Assembly: GCF_000439375.1 (NCBI RefSeq)
Contig: NZ_ATMI01000008.1
Coordinates: 1-54,787, forward strand
Origin: Tatumella saanichensis
GTDB taxonomy: Bacteria; Pseudomonadota; Gammaproteobacteria; Enterobacterales; Enterobacteriaceae
DNA length: 54,787 nt
Direction of reading: 5' to 3'
The position numbers and the translations under genes were made by a program. A model generated the notes under the pieces. The model was not told the origin of the DNA. It made no database searches and saw only the letters and a program-made list of their open reading frames with translations. Of this stretch, positions 8,658 to 17,225 are shown one piece after another. Each line of letters starts with the position of its first letter. Position 1 is the first letter of the stretch.

Positions 8658-11156
8658 ATGTCTGGGAACGATCGCGAACCGATCGGGCGAAAAGGAAAAG
8701 CGCCTCGTCAACCGGAGAACAAACGCACTCGTGCGAAGAGTAAAAAAACAAAAAATTACGATGATCGCGAGATCAGTGGTTTTGAGGAGGAAGCACCATT
8801 GCCACGTAAAGGAAAAAACAAAGGGCCGATGAAAAAGAGGCGTTGGTTAGGGCTATTTATTAAGCTCTGCCTGGTGGCAGCGGTTCTGATTGCCGCCTGG
8901 GGGGTCTACCTCGACTCTGAAATTCGTCATCGTGTTGACGGCAAAGTCTGGCAGTTACCCGCAGCGGTTTACGGCCGGGTGGTCAGCCTGGAACCGGGCA
9001 TGAGCTTCAGCCGTAAAGGGATGCTGGACCTGTTGGAGGGAACCCAGTATCGCCAGGTGACACGTATTACCCGTCCGGGTGAATTTACCGTCAAAGGCAA
9101 TACTATTGATCTGCTGCGTCGTCCGTTTGATTTTCCTGATGGCAAAGAAGGGCAGATCCATGCGCAGATGACGTTCAGCAACGGTGAGCTGTCTGAAATC
9201 AAAAACCTGGATACCGGTCGTGACTTTGGGTATTTCCGCCTCGATCCGCGCCTGATCACTATGTTGCAATCACCGAACGGTGAGCAGAGACTGTTTGTAC
9301 CTCGTTCCGGTTTCCCTGATCAGCTGGTGGATACCCTAGTCGCTACTGAAGACCGTCATTTCTATGAACATGATGGTATTAGCCTATATTCAATTGGTCG
9401 TGCGTTTATCGCCAACGTGACCGCTGGTCGGGCAGTGCAGGGAGGCAGTACCCTGACCCAGCAGCTGGTGAAAAACCTGTTCCTGACTAATAAACGTACT
9501 CTGTGGCGTAAGATCCGTGAAGCCTATATGGCGATCATCATGGACTCCCGTTATAGCAAAGATCGTATCCTTGAGCTGTACCTGAATGAGGTTTATTTAG
9601 GGCAGGCCGGTAACGATCAGATCCGTGGCTTCCCGCTGGCCAGTCTCTACTACTTCGGCCGTCCGGTCGATGAGCTAAGTGTCGATCAGCAGGCCCTGTT
9701 AGTCGGTATGGTGAAAGGTGCGTCTCTGTATAACCCGTGGCGTAACCCGAAACTGGCCCTGGAACGCCGTAATGTGGTGCTGCGACTGCTCCAGCAGCAG
9801 AAGTATATTGATGAAGACCTCTACAATATGCTGTCTGCTCGTCCGTTGGGTGTTCAGCCACGAGGTGGGGTGATCACGCCGCAGCCGGCGTTTATGCAGA
9901 TGGTGCGCCAGGAACTACAGCAAAAACTGGGTGATAAAGTGCAGGATATGTCAGGGGTGAAAATTTTCACCACCCTGGATCCTATCTCCCAGGATGCGGC
10001 CGAAAAAGCGGTGGTTGACGGTATTCCAGTGCTGAAAAAACAGCATGGCTTGAAGGATCTGGAAACCGCGATGGTGGTGGTCGATCGTAATACCGGCGAA
10101 GTCCGAGCCATGGTCGGCGGTGCAGAACCGCAGTTTGCGGGGTATAACCGCGCTATGCAGGCACGTCGTTCTATCGGTTCACTGGCAAAACCGGCCACCT
10201 ATCTGACTGCATTGGCCCAGCCACAGACTTACCGTCTGAACAGTTGGATTGCCGATCAACCGTTGTCGCTGAAACAGCCGAATGGTCAGATCTGGAGTCC
10301 AGAGAATGATGACCATCGCTTCAGTGATAAAGTGCTGCTGGTCGATGCACTGACCCACTCGATGAACGTGCCAACGGTTAACCTCGGGATGTCCTTAGGG
10401 CTGAGTAATGTGGTCGATACGTGGGAAAAACTGGGCGTTAGCAAAGATCAGCTGACCGCAGTACCGGCGATGTTACTGGGTGCACTTAACCTGACGCCGA
10501 TTGAAGTGGCTCAGGCGTTCCAGACGATTGCTAGCGGCGGTAACCGAGCCACCCTTTCCGCAGTGCGTTCAGTGATCGCCGAAGACGGTAAAGTACTGTA
10601 TCAGAGCTATCCGCAGGCGCAGCGTGTTGAGCCACCGGAAGCCGCTTACTTGACCCTGTATGCGATGCAGCAGGTGGTTAACCGCGGTACTGCGCATCAG
10701 TTAGGCGCACAGTATCCAACCATGCATTTGGCCGGTAAAACCGGGACCACCAATAACATGGTGGATAGCTGGTTCACCGGGGTGGACGGTAAAGAAGTGG
10801 CCGTGACCTGGGTCGGCCGTGACAACAACCAGCCAGCGAAACTGTGGGGTTCTAGCGGGGCATTGCAGATCTACCGTCGTTACTTGGCTAATCAGCCGCC
10901 GACACCGCTGGATCTGACTGCACCGGACGATGTGACTACCATGAACATCGATTCTGCGGGTAACTTTGTCTGTGGTTCAGGCAGCAGTACTTGGCGTTCG
11001 CTACCGGTATGGACCTCTAACCCGAATGCGCTCTGTCAGCAGCAACAGCAGCAACAGCAACAGCAGATGCAGCAACAGCAGCAGCAGCAACAGGTTCAGC
11101 AGGAAAGTAATAGCAACGGGGTTGCTGGCTGGATCAAAGATATGTTCGGCCAGTAA
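8658..11156 (+). CDS. mrcB: Bifunctional penicillin-binding protein 1b
   Basis: PBP1b polymerises and cross-links septal and lateral peptidoglycan, activated by the lipoprotein LpoB. The 832-residue protein has a basic cytoplasmic N-terminus, one membrane segment (about residues 60-83), a UB2H domain, a GT51 glycosyltransferase domain (catalytic Glu in ATEDRHFYEHDG; QGGSTLTQQLVKN) and a class A transpeptidase domain with SLAK (Ser508, Lys511), SMN and KTGTT. An internal ATG at codon 58 (MKKRRWLG) could give a shorter form like the E. coli gamma form. The C-terminal linker is a long polyglutamine tract before the conserved GVAGWIKDMFG end. It lies 95 bp after hrpB. The E. coli neighbours fhuACDB are absent between it and hemL. 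Confidence 0.98.
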   Translation: MSGNDREPIGRKGKAPRQPENKRTRAKSKKTKNYDDREISGFEEEAPLPRKGKNKGPMKKRRWLGLFIKLCLVAAVLIAAWGVYLDSEIRHRVDGKVWQLPAAVYGRVVSLEPGMSFSRKGMLDLLEGTQYRQVTRITRPGEFTVKGNTIDLLRRPFDFPDGKEGQIHAQMTFSNGELSEIKNLDTGRDFGYFRLDPRLITMLQSPNGEQRLFVPRSGFPDQLVDTLVATEDRHFYEHDGISLYSIGRAFIANVTAGRAVQGGSTLTQQLVKNLFLTNKRTLWRKIREAYMAIIMDSRYSKDRILELYLNEVYLGQAGNDQIRGFPLASLYYFGRPVDELSVDQQALLVGMVKGASLYNPWRNPKLALERRNVVLRLLQQQKYIDEDLYNMLSARPLGVQPRGGVITPQPAFMQMVRQELQQKLGDKVQDMSGVKIFTTLDPISQDAAEKAVVDGIPVLKKQHGLKDLETAMVVVDRNTGEVRAMVGGAEPQFAGYNRAMQARRSIGSLAKPATYLTALAQPQTYRLNSWIADQPLSLKQPNGQIWSPENDDHRFSDKVLLVDALTHSMNVPTVNLGMSLGLSNVVDTWEKLGVSKDQLTAVPAMLLGALNLTPIEVAQAFQTIASGGNRATLSAVRSVIAEDGKVLYQSYPQAQRVEPPEAAYLTLYAMQQVVNRGTAHQLGAQYPTMHLAGKTGTTNNMVDSWFTGVDGKEVAVTWVGRDNNQPAKLWGSSGALQIYRRYLANQPPTPLDLTAPDDVTTMNIDSAGNFVCGSGSSTWRSLPVWTSNPNALCQQQQQQQQQQMQQQQQQQQVQQESNSNGVAGWIKDMFGQ
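11035..11101 (+). repeat. CAG/CAA repeat encoding polyglutamine tail of PBP1b
   Basis: A run of alternating CAG and CAA codons, broken by one ATG and one GTT, encodes about 20 glutamines near the PBP1b C-terminus. CAA interruptions reduce slippage, but the tract is long enough for length variation between strains to be plausible. Confidence 0.85.
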
Positions 11157-11169
11157 GGGGCCGACGGTT

Positions 11170-11193
11170 AAAAAGGCGCTACGGCGCCTTTTT
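11170..11193 (+). terminator. Rho-independent terminator of mrcB
   Basis: A stem AAAAAGGCGC / GCGCCTTTTT with a TACG tetraloop starts 14 nt after the mrcB stop and is followed by further T residues. It is a textbook intrinsic terminator. Confidence 0.9.
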
Positions 11194-11218
11194 TTATGGG
11201 CTGAGTTTCAGCCAAAAG

Positions 11219-11246
11219 AGAACCCCTGGCAAAGGCCAGGGGTTCT
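11219..11246 (-). terminator. Terminator-like hairpin downstream of hemL
   Basis: A perfect 12-bp stem (AGAACCCCTGGC / GCCAGGGGTTCT) with a 4-nt loop lies about 37 nt beyond the hemL stop, between the two convergent genes. On the minus strand it is followed by CTTTTGG, a short U-rich stretch. Confidence 0.7.
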
Positions 11247-11282
11247 GCGCGGAGTCGGGCTCAATGGACAGCGCTTACCGGA

Positions 11283-12563
11283 TCACAGGCGGGTAAAGCA
11301 GCGCCGTGCTGCATCGACGGTTTTCTGGATATCTTCTGGGGTGTGGGCGACGGACATAAAGCCTGCTTCAAAGGCTGATGGCGCAAAGTAGACCCCTTCT
11401 TCCAGCATCAGATGGAAGAATTTTTTGAAGCGTTCGACGTCACACTGACAGACATCTTGATAGCAGGTTACTGCCGGTAAGTCGGTAAAGAATAACCCAA
11501 ACATACCGCCGACATGGTTGATCACCAGCGGGATGTTGTGTTCTTTGGCAGCATGAAGCAGTCCTTCAGCCAACTGGTCGGTCAGTTCCGTCAGGGTTGA
11601 GTGGACACCCGGTTGCGCAACTTGGCTGAGACAGGCAAAACCAGCGGCCATCGCCAACGGGTTACCGGAAAGCGTGCCCGCCTGATAGACTGGCCCGGTC
11701 GGTGCCAGCGCTTCCATCACGTCACGACGGCCTCCGAAAGCTCCTACTGGCATTCCACCACCAATAATTTTGCCCAGACAGGTTAGATCCGGAGTGACCC
11801 CGTAGTGGGCTTGAGCGCCGGATAGGGCAACACGGAAACCGGTCATCACTTCATCGATGATCAGCAAAGCACCGTATTCATCACATAACTGGCGCAGTCC
11901 CTGCAGGAAACCTTCTGCTGGAGGGATGCAGTTCATGTTACCCGCCACCGGTTCAACGATGATACAGGCGACATCTTGCGGGTACTGTGCAAACACCTCA
12001 CGCACGGAATCGAGATCATTATAGGTGCAGGTGAGTGTATGGCGAGCGAAGTCAGCCGGTACACCTGGCGAGTTAGGCTGGCCGAGGGTTAATGCCCCTG
12101 AGCCGGCTTTGACCAGCAGGTGGTCAGCATGGCCGTGGTAGCAGCCTTCAAATTTAATGATTTTGTCACGACCGGTGTAGCCACGGGCGAGGCGGATAGC
12201 ACTCATAGTGGCTTCGGTGCCGGAGTTTACCATCCGCACCATATCCATTGATGGCACCAGTTCGCAGACCAGTTCTGCCATGCGGACTTCCATTTCGGTA
12301 GGCGCACCAAAACTCAGACCGCGGCTGGCGGCTTCGATCACCGCATTGCAGATCCCCGGGTTGTTATGACCGAGTACCATCGGACCCCATGAGCCAACGT
12401 AGTCGATATAGGCTTTACCGTCTGCATCATACAGGTAGGCTCCGTCGGCGTGCTCGATAAATAAAGGAGTTCCACCGACGCCAGTAAAGGCGCGGACCGG
12501 CGAGTTGACGCCGCCCGGGATAAGCCGTTGTGCTTGCTGGTAAAGGTGTTCAGACTTGCTCAT
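11283..12563 (-). CDS. hemL: Glutamate-1-semialdehyde 2,1-aminomutase
   Basis: HemL is the pyridoxal-phosphate enzyme that isomerises glutamate-1-semialdehyde to 5-aminolevulinate, completing the C5 route to haem precursors. The 426-residue length equals that of E. coli. Class III aminotransferase marks are [53 protein letters not shown] and the PLP lysine in [17 protein letters not shown], about residue 265; [11 protein letters not shown] follows. It is monocistronic: a hairpin lies downstream and clcA diverges upstream. In E. coli fhuACDB lies next to hemL, but here mrcB follows directly. No abnormality seen. Confidence 0.98.
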   Translation of the reverse strand: MSKSEHLYQQAQRLIPGGVNSPVRAFTGVGGTPLFIEHADGAYLYDADGKAYIDYVGSWGPMVLGHNNPGICNAVIEAASRGLSFGAPTEMEVRMAELVCELVPSMDMVRMVNSGTEATMSAIRLARGYTGRDKIIKFEGCYHGHADHLLVKAGSGALTLGQPNSPGVPADFARHTLTCTYNDLDSVREVFAQYPQDVACIIVEPVAGNMNCIPPAEGFLQGLRQLCDEYGALLIIDEVMTGFRVALSGAQAHYGVTPDLTCLGKIIGGGMPVGAFGGRRDVMEALAPTGPVYQAGTLSGNPLAMAAGFACLSQVAQPGVHSTLTELTDQLAEGLLHAAKEHNIPLVINHVGGMFGLFFTDLPAVTCYQDVCQCDVERFKKFFHLMLEEGVYFAPSAFEAGFMSVAHTPEDIQKTVDAARRCFTRL

Positions 12564-12685
12564 CGCATCAGTTCCTATTGTGGCTGAATAGTGTCAGGCT
12601 CTAGTTTACGGGAACTTGATTAGCAGGTGAAAGTCCTGTCAGCGGCTTTGTCACATTTAAAGCACCAAAAAAGCTTATGTAAATG

Positions 12686-12691
12686 TATACT
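12686..12691 (+). promoter_or_regulatory. Putative -10 element of clcA
   Basis: TATACT lies 32 nt before the chosen clcA ATG. No good -35 is seen 16-18 nt upstream. If real, transcription would begin near 12698 and would exclude a possible upstream GTG start at 12627. Confidence 0.3.
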
Positions 12692-12722
12692 TGCCCAATG
12701 GTTGTTTATTGATCACCCTGAT

Positions 12723-14144
12723 ATGGACACGATACCTGAAGAACCCCAACCCTTACCGGTCAGCCCCAGCCGCCGGATTGAGTATTTACGTTTACTATTG
12801 CGCCAAGATAAAACCCCGGCGGCTATTCTGATCTTAGCGGCACTGGTCGGTACTCTGACCGGCTTGGCTGGCGTGGCATTTGAAAAGGCCGTCAGTCAGG
12901 TGGAAGCCCACCGGCTCGCGCTGCTGAATGGTCACGCTATGTGGCTAGCGTTGTTGCTTTCTGTTCCCATTTCAGCGCTGCTAGCAGTCTGGGGATTCTG
13001 GCTGGTGAAGCGTTTTGCCCCAGAAGCCGCCGGTTCGGGTATTCCTGAAATAGAAGGGGCTTTAGAAGAGCTACGTCCGGTCCGCTGGTGGCGAGTGATC
13101 CCGGTAAAATTCTTGGGCGGAATGGGAACCCTTGGCAGCGGTATGGTACTGGGCCGCGAAGGGCCCACGGTACAGCTTGGGGGCAACCTTGGGCGTATGG
13201 TACTGGATCTGTTTCACATGAAAGGTAGCGAAGCCCGCCATACTCTGCTGGCTACCGGGGCGGCCGCAGGCCTGTCCGCAGCGTTTAATGCGCCGTTAGC
13301 GGGGATCCTGTTCATACTCGAAGAGATGCGCCTACAGTTCCGTTACAGCCTGATTTCGATAAAGGCCGTGTTTATCGGTGTGATCATGTCCTGCATTGTC
13401 TACCGGATATTCAACGGCGACAGCGCGGTGCTGGATATTGGTAGGCTTGATAAAGCGCCCCTTAATACCCTGTGGCTCTATTTGGTGGCCGGTATGGTGT
13501 TCGGGATATTGGGGGTGATTTTTAACCGTTCTATTTTCGCCCTGCAAGATCTGTTTATGCGCTTGCACGGCGGCAGAATGAAGAGCGTGCTGATCACCGG
13601 TTTGGTGATTGGTGGCTGTTGCGGAGTACTGACGCTAGTGTTCCCCGCCATGACCGGTGGCGGCCTCGCGCTGATCCCACAAGCGTTTAGCGGTCATTAC
13701 GGGTTGGCAATGTTACTGGCGATCTTCCTGCTGCGGCTGGCGACGACACTGATTTGCTTCTGCTCCGGCGCACCGGGGGGGATTTTTGCGCCGATGCTGT
13801 CCCTAGGCACATTGCTGGGCACCACGCTTGGGATGATCGCGACTCAATTATTCCCCGAATACCATTTACAGGCAGGCACCTTTGCCGTAGCGGGTATGGG
13901 GGCTCTGTTTGCAGCCTCGGTTCGGGCTCCGTTAACCGGGATCGTGCTGGTACTTGAGATGACCGATAATTATCAGTTGATCCTGCCGATGATTATCACC
14001 TGTTTGGGCGCAACCTTGCTGGCCCAGTTCCTGGGGGGAAAGCCGATTTATTCGGCCTTACTGGCTAGGACACTGGCCCGTCAAGCAGCCCAGGCAGCCT
14101 CAGCAACGGAAAGCACCGCACAGAGTGCCAGGCAGAATGCTTGA
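12723..14144 (+). CDS. clcA: H+/Cl- exchange transporter ClcA
   Basis: ClcA exchanges two chloride ions for one proton across the inner membrane and supports extreme acid resistance. Starting at the ATG at 12723 gives 473 residues, the E. coli length; a GTG 32 codons upstream has no Shine-Dalgarno and would add sequence absent from the family. CLC selectivity segments are [17 protein letters not shown] (gating Glu) and [11 protein letters not shown], with the internal proton-gate Glu in [24 protein letters not shown] and the distal Tyr in [11 protein letters not shown]. Multiple hydrophobic segments fit the 18-helix fold. The Shine-Dalgarno is weak. It diverges from hemL and is followed by erpA after 71 bp. 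Confidence 0.96.
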   Translation: MDTIPEEPQPLPVSPSRRIEYLRLLLRQDKTPAAILILAALVGTLTGLAGVAFEKAVSQVEAHRLALLNGHAMWLALLLSVPISALLAVWGFWLVKRFAPEAAGSGIPEIEGALEELRPVRWWRVIPVKFLGGMGTLGSGMVLGREGPTVQLGGNLGRMVLDLFHMKGSEARHTLLATGAAAGLSAAFNAPLAGILFILEEMRLQFRYSLISIKAVFIGVIMSCIVYRIFNGDSAVLDIGRLDKAPLNTLWLYLVAGMVFGILGVIFNRSIFALQDLFMRLHGGRMKSVLITGLVIGGCCGVLTLVFPAMTGGGLALIPQAFSGHYGLAMLLAIFLLRLATTLICFCSGAPGGIFAPMLSLGTLLGTTLGMIATQLFPEYHLQAGTFAVAGMGALFAASVRAPLTGIVLVLEMTDNYQLILPMIITCLGATLLAQFLGGKPIYSALLARTLARQAAQAASATESTAQSARQNA

Positions 14145-14215
14145 TTGCTAAAAGCGGCTGACAGATAATGGCTCCATGCTGGCCATGTCCGGCCATAAGG
14201 TTATTGGAGTAAATG

Positions 14216-14563
14216 ATGAGCGATGATATTGCAGCAGTACCGTTAGACTTTACTGAAGCTGCGGCGAATAAGGTGAAATTTCTGATCGCTGACGAAGACA
14301 ACCCGGACCTGAAACTACGCGTGTATATCACCGGTGGGGGGTGCAGTGGTTTCCAGTATGGTTTCACCTTCGATGACAAAGTGAACGAAGGGGATATGAC
14401 CATCGAGAAGCAAGGTGTCTCGCTGGTGGTTGACCCAATGAGTCTGCAATACTTGGTGGGCGGCTCGGTAGACTATACCGAAGGTCTGGAAGGTTCACGC
14501 TTTATCGTCACTAACCCGAATGCCACTTCGACCTGTGGCTGCGGATCGTCATTCAGCGTCTGA
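14216..14563 (+). CDS. erpA: Iron-sulfur cluster insertion protein ErpA
   Basis: ErpA is an A-type carrier that delivers [4Fe-4S] clusters to apoproteins such as IspG and respiratory enzymes. The 115-residue protein is nearly identical to that of E. coli (114) and keeps the three cluster cysteines, one in GGGCSGFQY and two in STCGCGSSF at the C-terminus. Two ATGs occur in tandem at 14213 and 14216; GGAG at 14206-14209 is better spaced (6 nt) for the second, and the family begins MSDD. In E. coli ErpA is essential and under IscR control; I did not identify an IscR site here. Confidence 0.98.
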   Translation: MSDDIAAVPLDFTEAAANKVKFLIADEDNPDLKLRVYITGGGCSGFQYGFTFDDKVNEGDMTIEKQGVSLVVDPMSLQYLVGGSVDYTEGLEGSRFIVTNPNATSTCGCGSSFSV

Positions 14564-14574
14564 GTCTGAATGGC

Positions 14575-14600
14575 GACACAGGGGAGCCCTCCCCTGTGTC
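14575..14600 (+). terminator. Hairpin after erpA
   Basis: A stem of 11 bp (GACACAGGGGA / TCCCCTGTGTC) with a 4-nt loop starts 11 nt beyond the erpA stop. The U-tract is minimal (TT then CGCG), so termination may be inefficient or Rho-assisted. Confidence 0.65.
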
Positions 14601-14779
14601 TTCGCGTTACTGCTTCCCTGATGTGCCCTTGTTATTGTACCGCCTCCCTGCCTACTACTGACCGCGTCATCATTAAAGCCTCGCGCTGGCTGTCAGCTTT
14701 TTCCAGATAACCCTTAGATTTTGTAAAGAATTTATTGGGCGCTAGCGCGCCGAGAAGGGACTGAAACATTTACGCGACA

Positions 14780-14808
14780 GACAGCACAGGTCAGAGGCCT
14801 GCGCTGTC
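14780..14808 (-). terminator. Hairpin after mtnN
   Basis: On the minus strand an 11-bp stem with one G-U pair (GACAGCGCAGG / CCTGTGCTGTC) and a 7-nt loop follows the mtnN stop by 10 nt. It lacks a clear U-tract. It marks the end of mtnN, where btuF and yadS would continue in E. coli. Confidence 0.5.
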
Positions 14809-14818
14809 GGAACGGTTA

Positions 14819-15517
14819 TCAGGCGGCAGCCAGACGGGCTACCAAGTCTTCGACCATCAGTGAAGACTGTTTTGCCGCGACGGATAAGAACTCGTCGAAG
14901 CTAAGGTGTGACTCCTGATCGGCGACATCGGAAATGGCGCGCACCACCACGAACGGGACGCCAAATTGATGGCAGACATGCCCAATTGCAGTGGCTTCCA
15001 TTTCAACGGCGACCGCTTGCGGGAAGGTATTACGGATGCGCGCCAGCGGTTCAGCACCATTAATAAAGGCGTCACCACTGACCACCAAGCCGCGAACGGC
15101 ATGCAAGTCTAGAGCCGTGATGCTCTGTTCTGCGGCAGCAATCAGTGCTGCATCGGCGGTGAAGCTTTCAGGGCAACCGGCCATTTGGCCCGGGGCATAA
15201 CCGAAGGCGGTGACGTCAGCATCATGGTAGCGGACCTCATCAGAGACGACGATATCACCGACTTTCAGTGAGGGAGCCAGGCCGCCAGCAGAGCCGGTGT
15301 TAATGATCACATCTGGCTGGCAGAGTTGCAGCAGTAGAGTGGTGCCCAGCGCTACAGAGGTTTTACCAATGCCGGATTTTAACAGTGCGACTTCGGTCCC
15401 GTTGAGGATGCCGGTGTAAATTTCGCAACCTGCCACAGACAGGGTTTTACGATTTTCAATTTTGTCACGTAGCAGAGTCACTTCCTGCTCCATCGCACCA
15501 ATAATTCCTACTTTCAT
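14819..15517 (-). CDS. mtnN: 5'-methylthioadenosine/S-adenosylhomocysteine nucleosidase
   Basis: MtnN (Pfs) cleaves adenine from methylthioadenosine and S-adenosylhomocysteine, relieving product inhibition of methylation and feeding methionine salvage and AI-2 synthesis. The 232-residue protein matches the E. coli length. It opens [12 protein letters not shown] with catalytic Glu12, has INTGSAGGL, and ends with [12 protein letters not shown] (purine and ribose contacts) and [11 protein letters not shown], the Asp being the general acid. In E. coli btuF and yadS follow in the same direction; here a hairpin and about 255 bp separate it from convergent erpA. It diverges from dgt across about 96 bp. 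Confidence 0.97.
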   Translation of the reverse strand: MKVGIIGAMEQEVTLLRDKIENRKTLSVAGCEIYTGILNGTEVALLKSGIGKTSVALGTTLLLQLCQPDVIINTGSAGGLAPSLKVGDIVVSDEVRYHDADVTAFGYAPGQMAGCPESFTADAALIAAAEQSITALDLHAVRGLVVSGDAFINGAEPLARIRNTFPQAVAVEMEATAIGHVCHQFGVPFVVVRAISDVADQESHLSFDEFLSVAAKQSSLMVEDLVARLAAA

Positions 15518-15613
15518 AGCCTCTTTTACCCGTGTTATAGAATATATATTGAGATGTGACCTAGTCTATCATGGCCGAACAGGGAAATATTATTGAATCT
15601 TACCGGAGCTGAA

Positions 15614-17095
15614 ATGGAGATTAACTTTACCCGCAGGATCAGTCTTAAGCGTCCCTATATGTCGGGACCTTCGCCACAGGATGAGGAGCAGGTTACTCGT
15701 TTCTTTGAAAGTGACCGTGGACGAATTATTCACTCAGCGGCACTGCGACGTCTGCAACAGAAGACTCAAGTGTTTCCGCTGGAAAGAAATGCAGCGGTAA
15801 GGTCACGTCTGACTCATTCACTGGAAGTGCAGCAAACGGGACGTTATATCGTGCGGGAAGTGTTACAGCGTCTGAAAAAGCAGTCCGGTGGCCTTGCAGC
15901 TTGTGGACTGCAAGATTTTGAGCGCGGTGCCGAAAGTTTGGTTGAAATGGCCTGTCTGCTGCATGATGTCGGAAACCCGCCGTTCGGCCATTTTGGTGAG
16001 GCTGCGATTAACGACTGGTTCCGGATGCATCTGTCGGCAATCTTGCCACGTCAGTCCGCGTCAGAGACTGATGCGACGTTACAGGCGCTATACCGGGATA
16101 TCTGTCAGGACTTGTGCCACTTTGAGGGCAATGCGCAAGGCATCCGTCTGGTGCACACCTTGCTGCAACTGAATCTCAGTTATTCCCAAGTTGCTTGTAT
16201 CCTCAAGTATACCGCGCCGGCTTGGTGGCAGGGAGAAAAGCCGGAGGCATATTCGGTATTGATGAAAAAGCCTGGTTTTTACCTGTCCGAAAAGCAGTAT
16301 GTCGAGGATTTGCGGCAAGCGACTGGGCTTGAGCAGTATCACCGCTTCCCTCTGACCTACATAATGGAAGCCGCCGACGATATTTCCTATTGTATTGCTG
16401 ACCTCGATGATGCGGTGGAGAAAGCAATCTTCAGTGTCGAGAGTCTGTATCGCTATTTGAAAGCGGCCTGGGGCGAGGTGGAGCAGGGGGATATCTTCTG
16501 CCGGACGATTGGTGAAGCGTGGCAAGACGCTAACAGCAGTAAACGCCGCAGCCAGAGTGACCAGTTTTTTATGTCACTGCGAGTCAATGTGCAACGCGTG
16601 TTGGTATCACGGGCGGTAAAGCGCTTTATCGAGCATCTACCGGCCATTTTTCACGGTGATTTTAACCAAGCATTGCTGGAGGACGGAGGGGATGCCGAAC
16701 GGTTGCTGGAGGTGTTTAAACAGGTGGCGCGGCGCTATGTATTTAGCCATTCAGAGGTTGAACAGCTTGAGTTACAAGGCTATCGGGTGATACAGGGACT
16801 GCTGGATGCGTATAAATCAATGATGCTGCTCAGTGCTCCGCAATTCACTCTACTGGTAGAGACTCATGAGTTAAAGGGCTATCCGATTGAAACGAGGTTA
16901 TTCCACCGTTTGTCGGATAAGCATATTGCTGCTTATCGTAATCATATGCGTGAGGTGGACTCACTGCCAGAAGAACAATGGTCATTGTGGGAAGGTTACT
17001 ACCGTCTACGACTAGTACAGGATTATATTAGTGGTATGACAGATCTGTTTGCTTGGGAAGAATACCGCCGCTTAATGGCAGTGGATTTTGTCTGA
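15614..17095 (+). CDS. dgt: Deoxyguanosinetriphosphate triphosphohydrolase
   Basis: Dgt hydrolyses dGTP to deoxyguanosine and triphosphate, affecting dNTP balance and phage or mutation sensitivity. The HD-domain metal ligands are visible in [14 protein letters not shown] and [21 protein letters not shown], with [13 protein letters not shown] and [20 protein letters not shown] completing the site. Starting at the ATG at 15614 gives 493 residues beginning MEINFTRRI, close to E. coli (505); GGAG lies 5 nt upstream, and an upstream TTG at 15593 overlaps that ribosome-binding site. The C-terminal [19 protein letters not shown] is conserved. degP follows in the same direction with its own stress promoter. 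Confidence 0.97.
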   Translation: MEINFTRRISLKRPYMSGPSPQDEEQVTRFFESDRGRIIHSAALRRLQQKTQVFPLERNAAVRSRLTHSLEVQQTGRYIVREVLQRLKKQSGGLAACGLQDFERGAESLVEMACLLHDVGNPPFGHFGEAAINDWFRMHLSAILPRQSASETDATLQALYRDICQDLCHFEGNAQGIRLVHTLLQLNLSYSQVACILKYTAPAWWQGEKPEAYSVLMKKPGFYLSEKQYVEDLRQATGLEQYHRFPLTYIMEAADDISYCIADLDDAVEKAIFSVESLYRYLKAAWGEVEQGDIFCRTIGEAWQDANSSKRRSQSDQFFMSLRVNVQRVLVSRAVKRFIEHLPAIFHGDFNQALLEDGGDAERLLEVFKQVARRYVFSHSEVEQLELQGYRVIQGLLDAYKSMMLLSAPQFTLLVETHELKGYPIETRLFHRLSDKHIAAYRNHMREVDSLPEEQWSLWEGYYRLRLVQDYISGMTDLFAWEEYRRLMAVDFV

Positions 17096-17100
17096 GTTTT

Positions 17101-17125
17101 GTAAAGATGGAGAATATTTTTTTAC
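17101..17125 (+). promoter_or_regulatory. Putative CpxR-binding region of degP
   Basis: A GTAAA at 17101-17105 and an inverted TTTAC at 17121-17125 lie in an AT-rich stretch just after the dgt stop and upstream of the sigma-E promoter. The order and wording resemble the CpxR-controlled region of E. coli degP as I recall it. Confidence 0.4.
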
Positions 17126-17146
17126 TTTTCAATCAAGACATCAGAT

Positions 17147-17174
17147 GAACTAACGTTTAAATAATAACTCTGAA
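17147..17174 (+). promoter_or_regulatory. Sigma-E-type promoter of degP
   Basis: GAACTA (17147-17152) and TCTGAA (17169-17174) are separated by 16 nt, matching the sigma-E pattern GAACTT-N16-TCTGA of the E. coli degP promoter in both elements and spacing. It lies 51 nt before the degP ATG. Confidence 0.65.
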
Positions 17175-17225
17175 CAGTGACTACAGCATTTGCTCCAAAC
17201 AGCAACTATTATAGAGAGCTAGAAC

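Noticed and set aside
12627-12722. Upstream GTG start extending ClcA by 32 residues
   Set aside because: No ribosome-binding site, overlaps a likely -10 element, and the extra residues have no family counterpart; the later ATG gives exactly the E. coli length.
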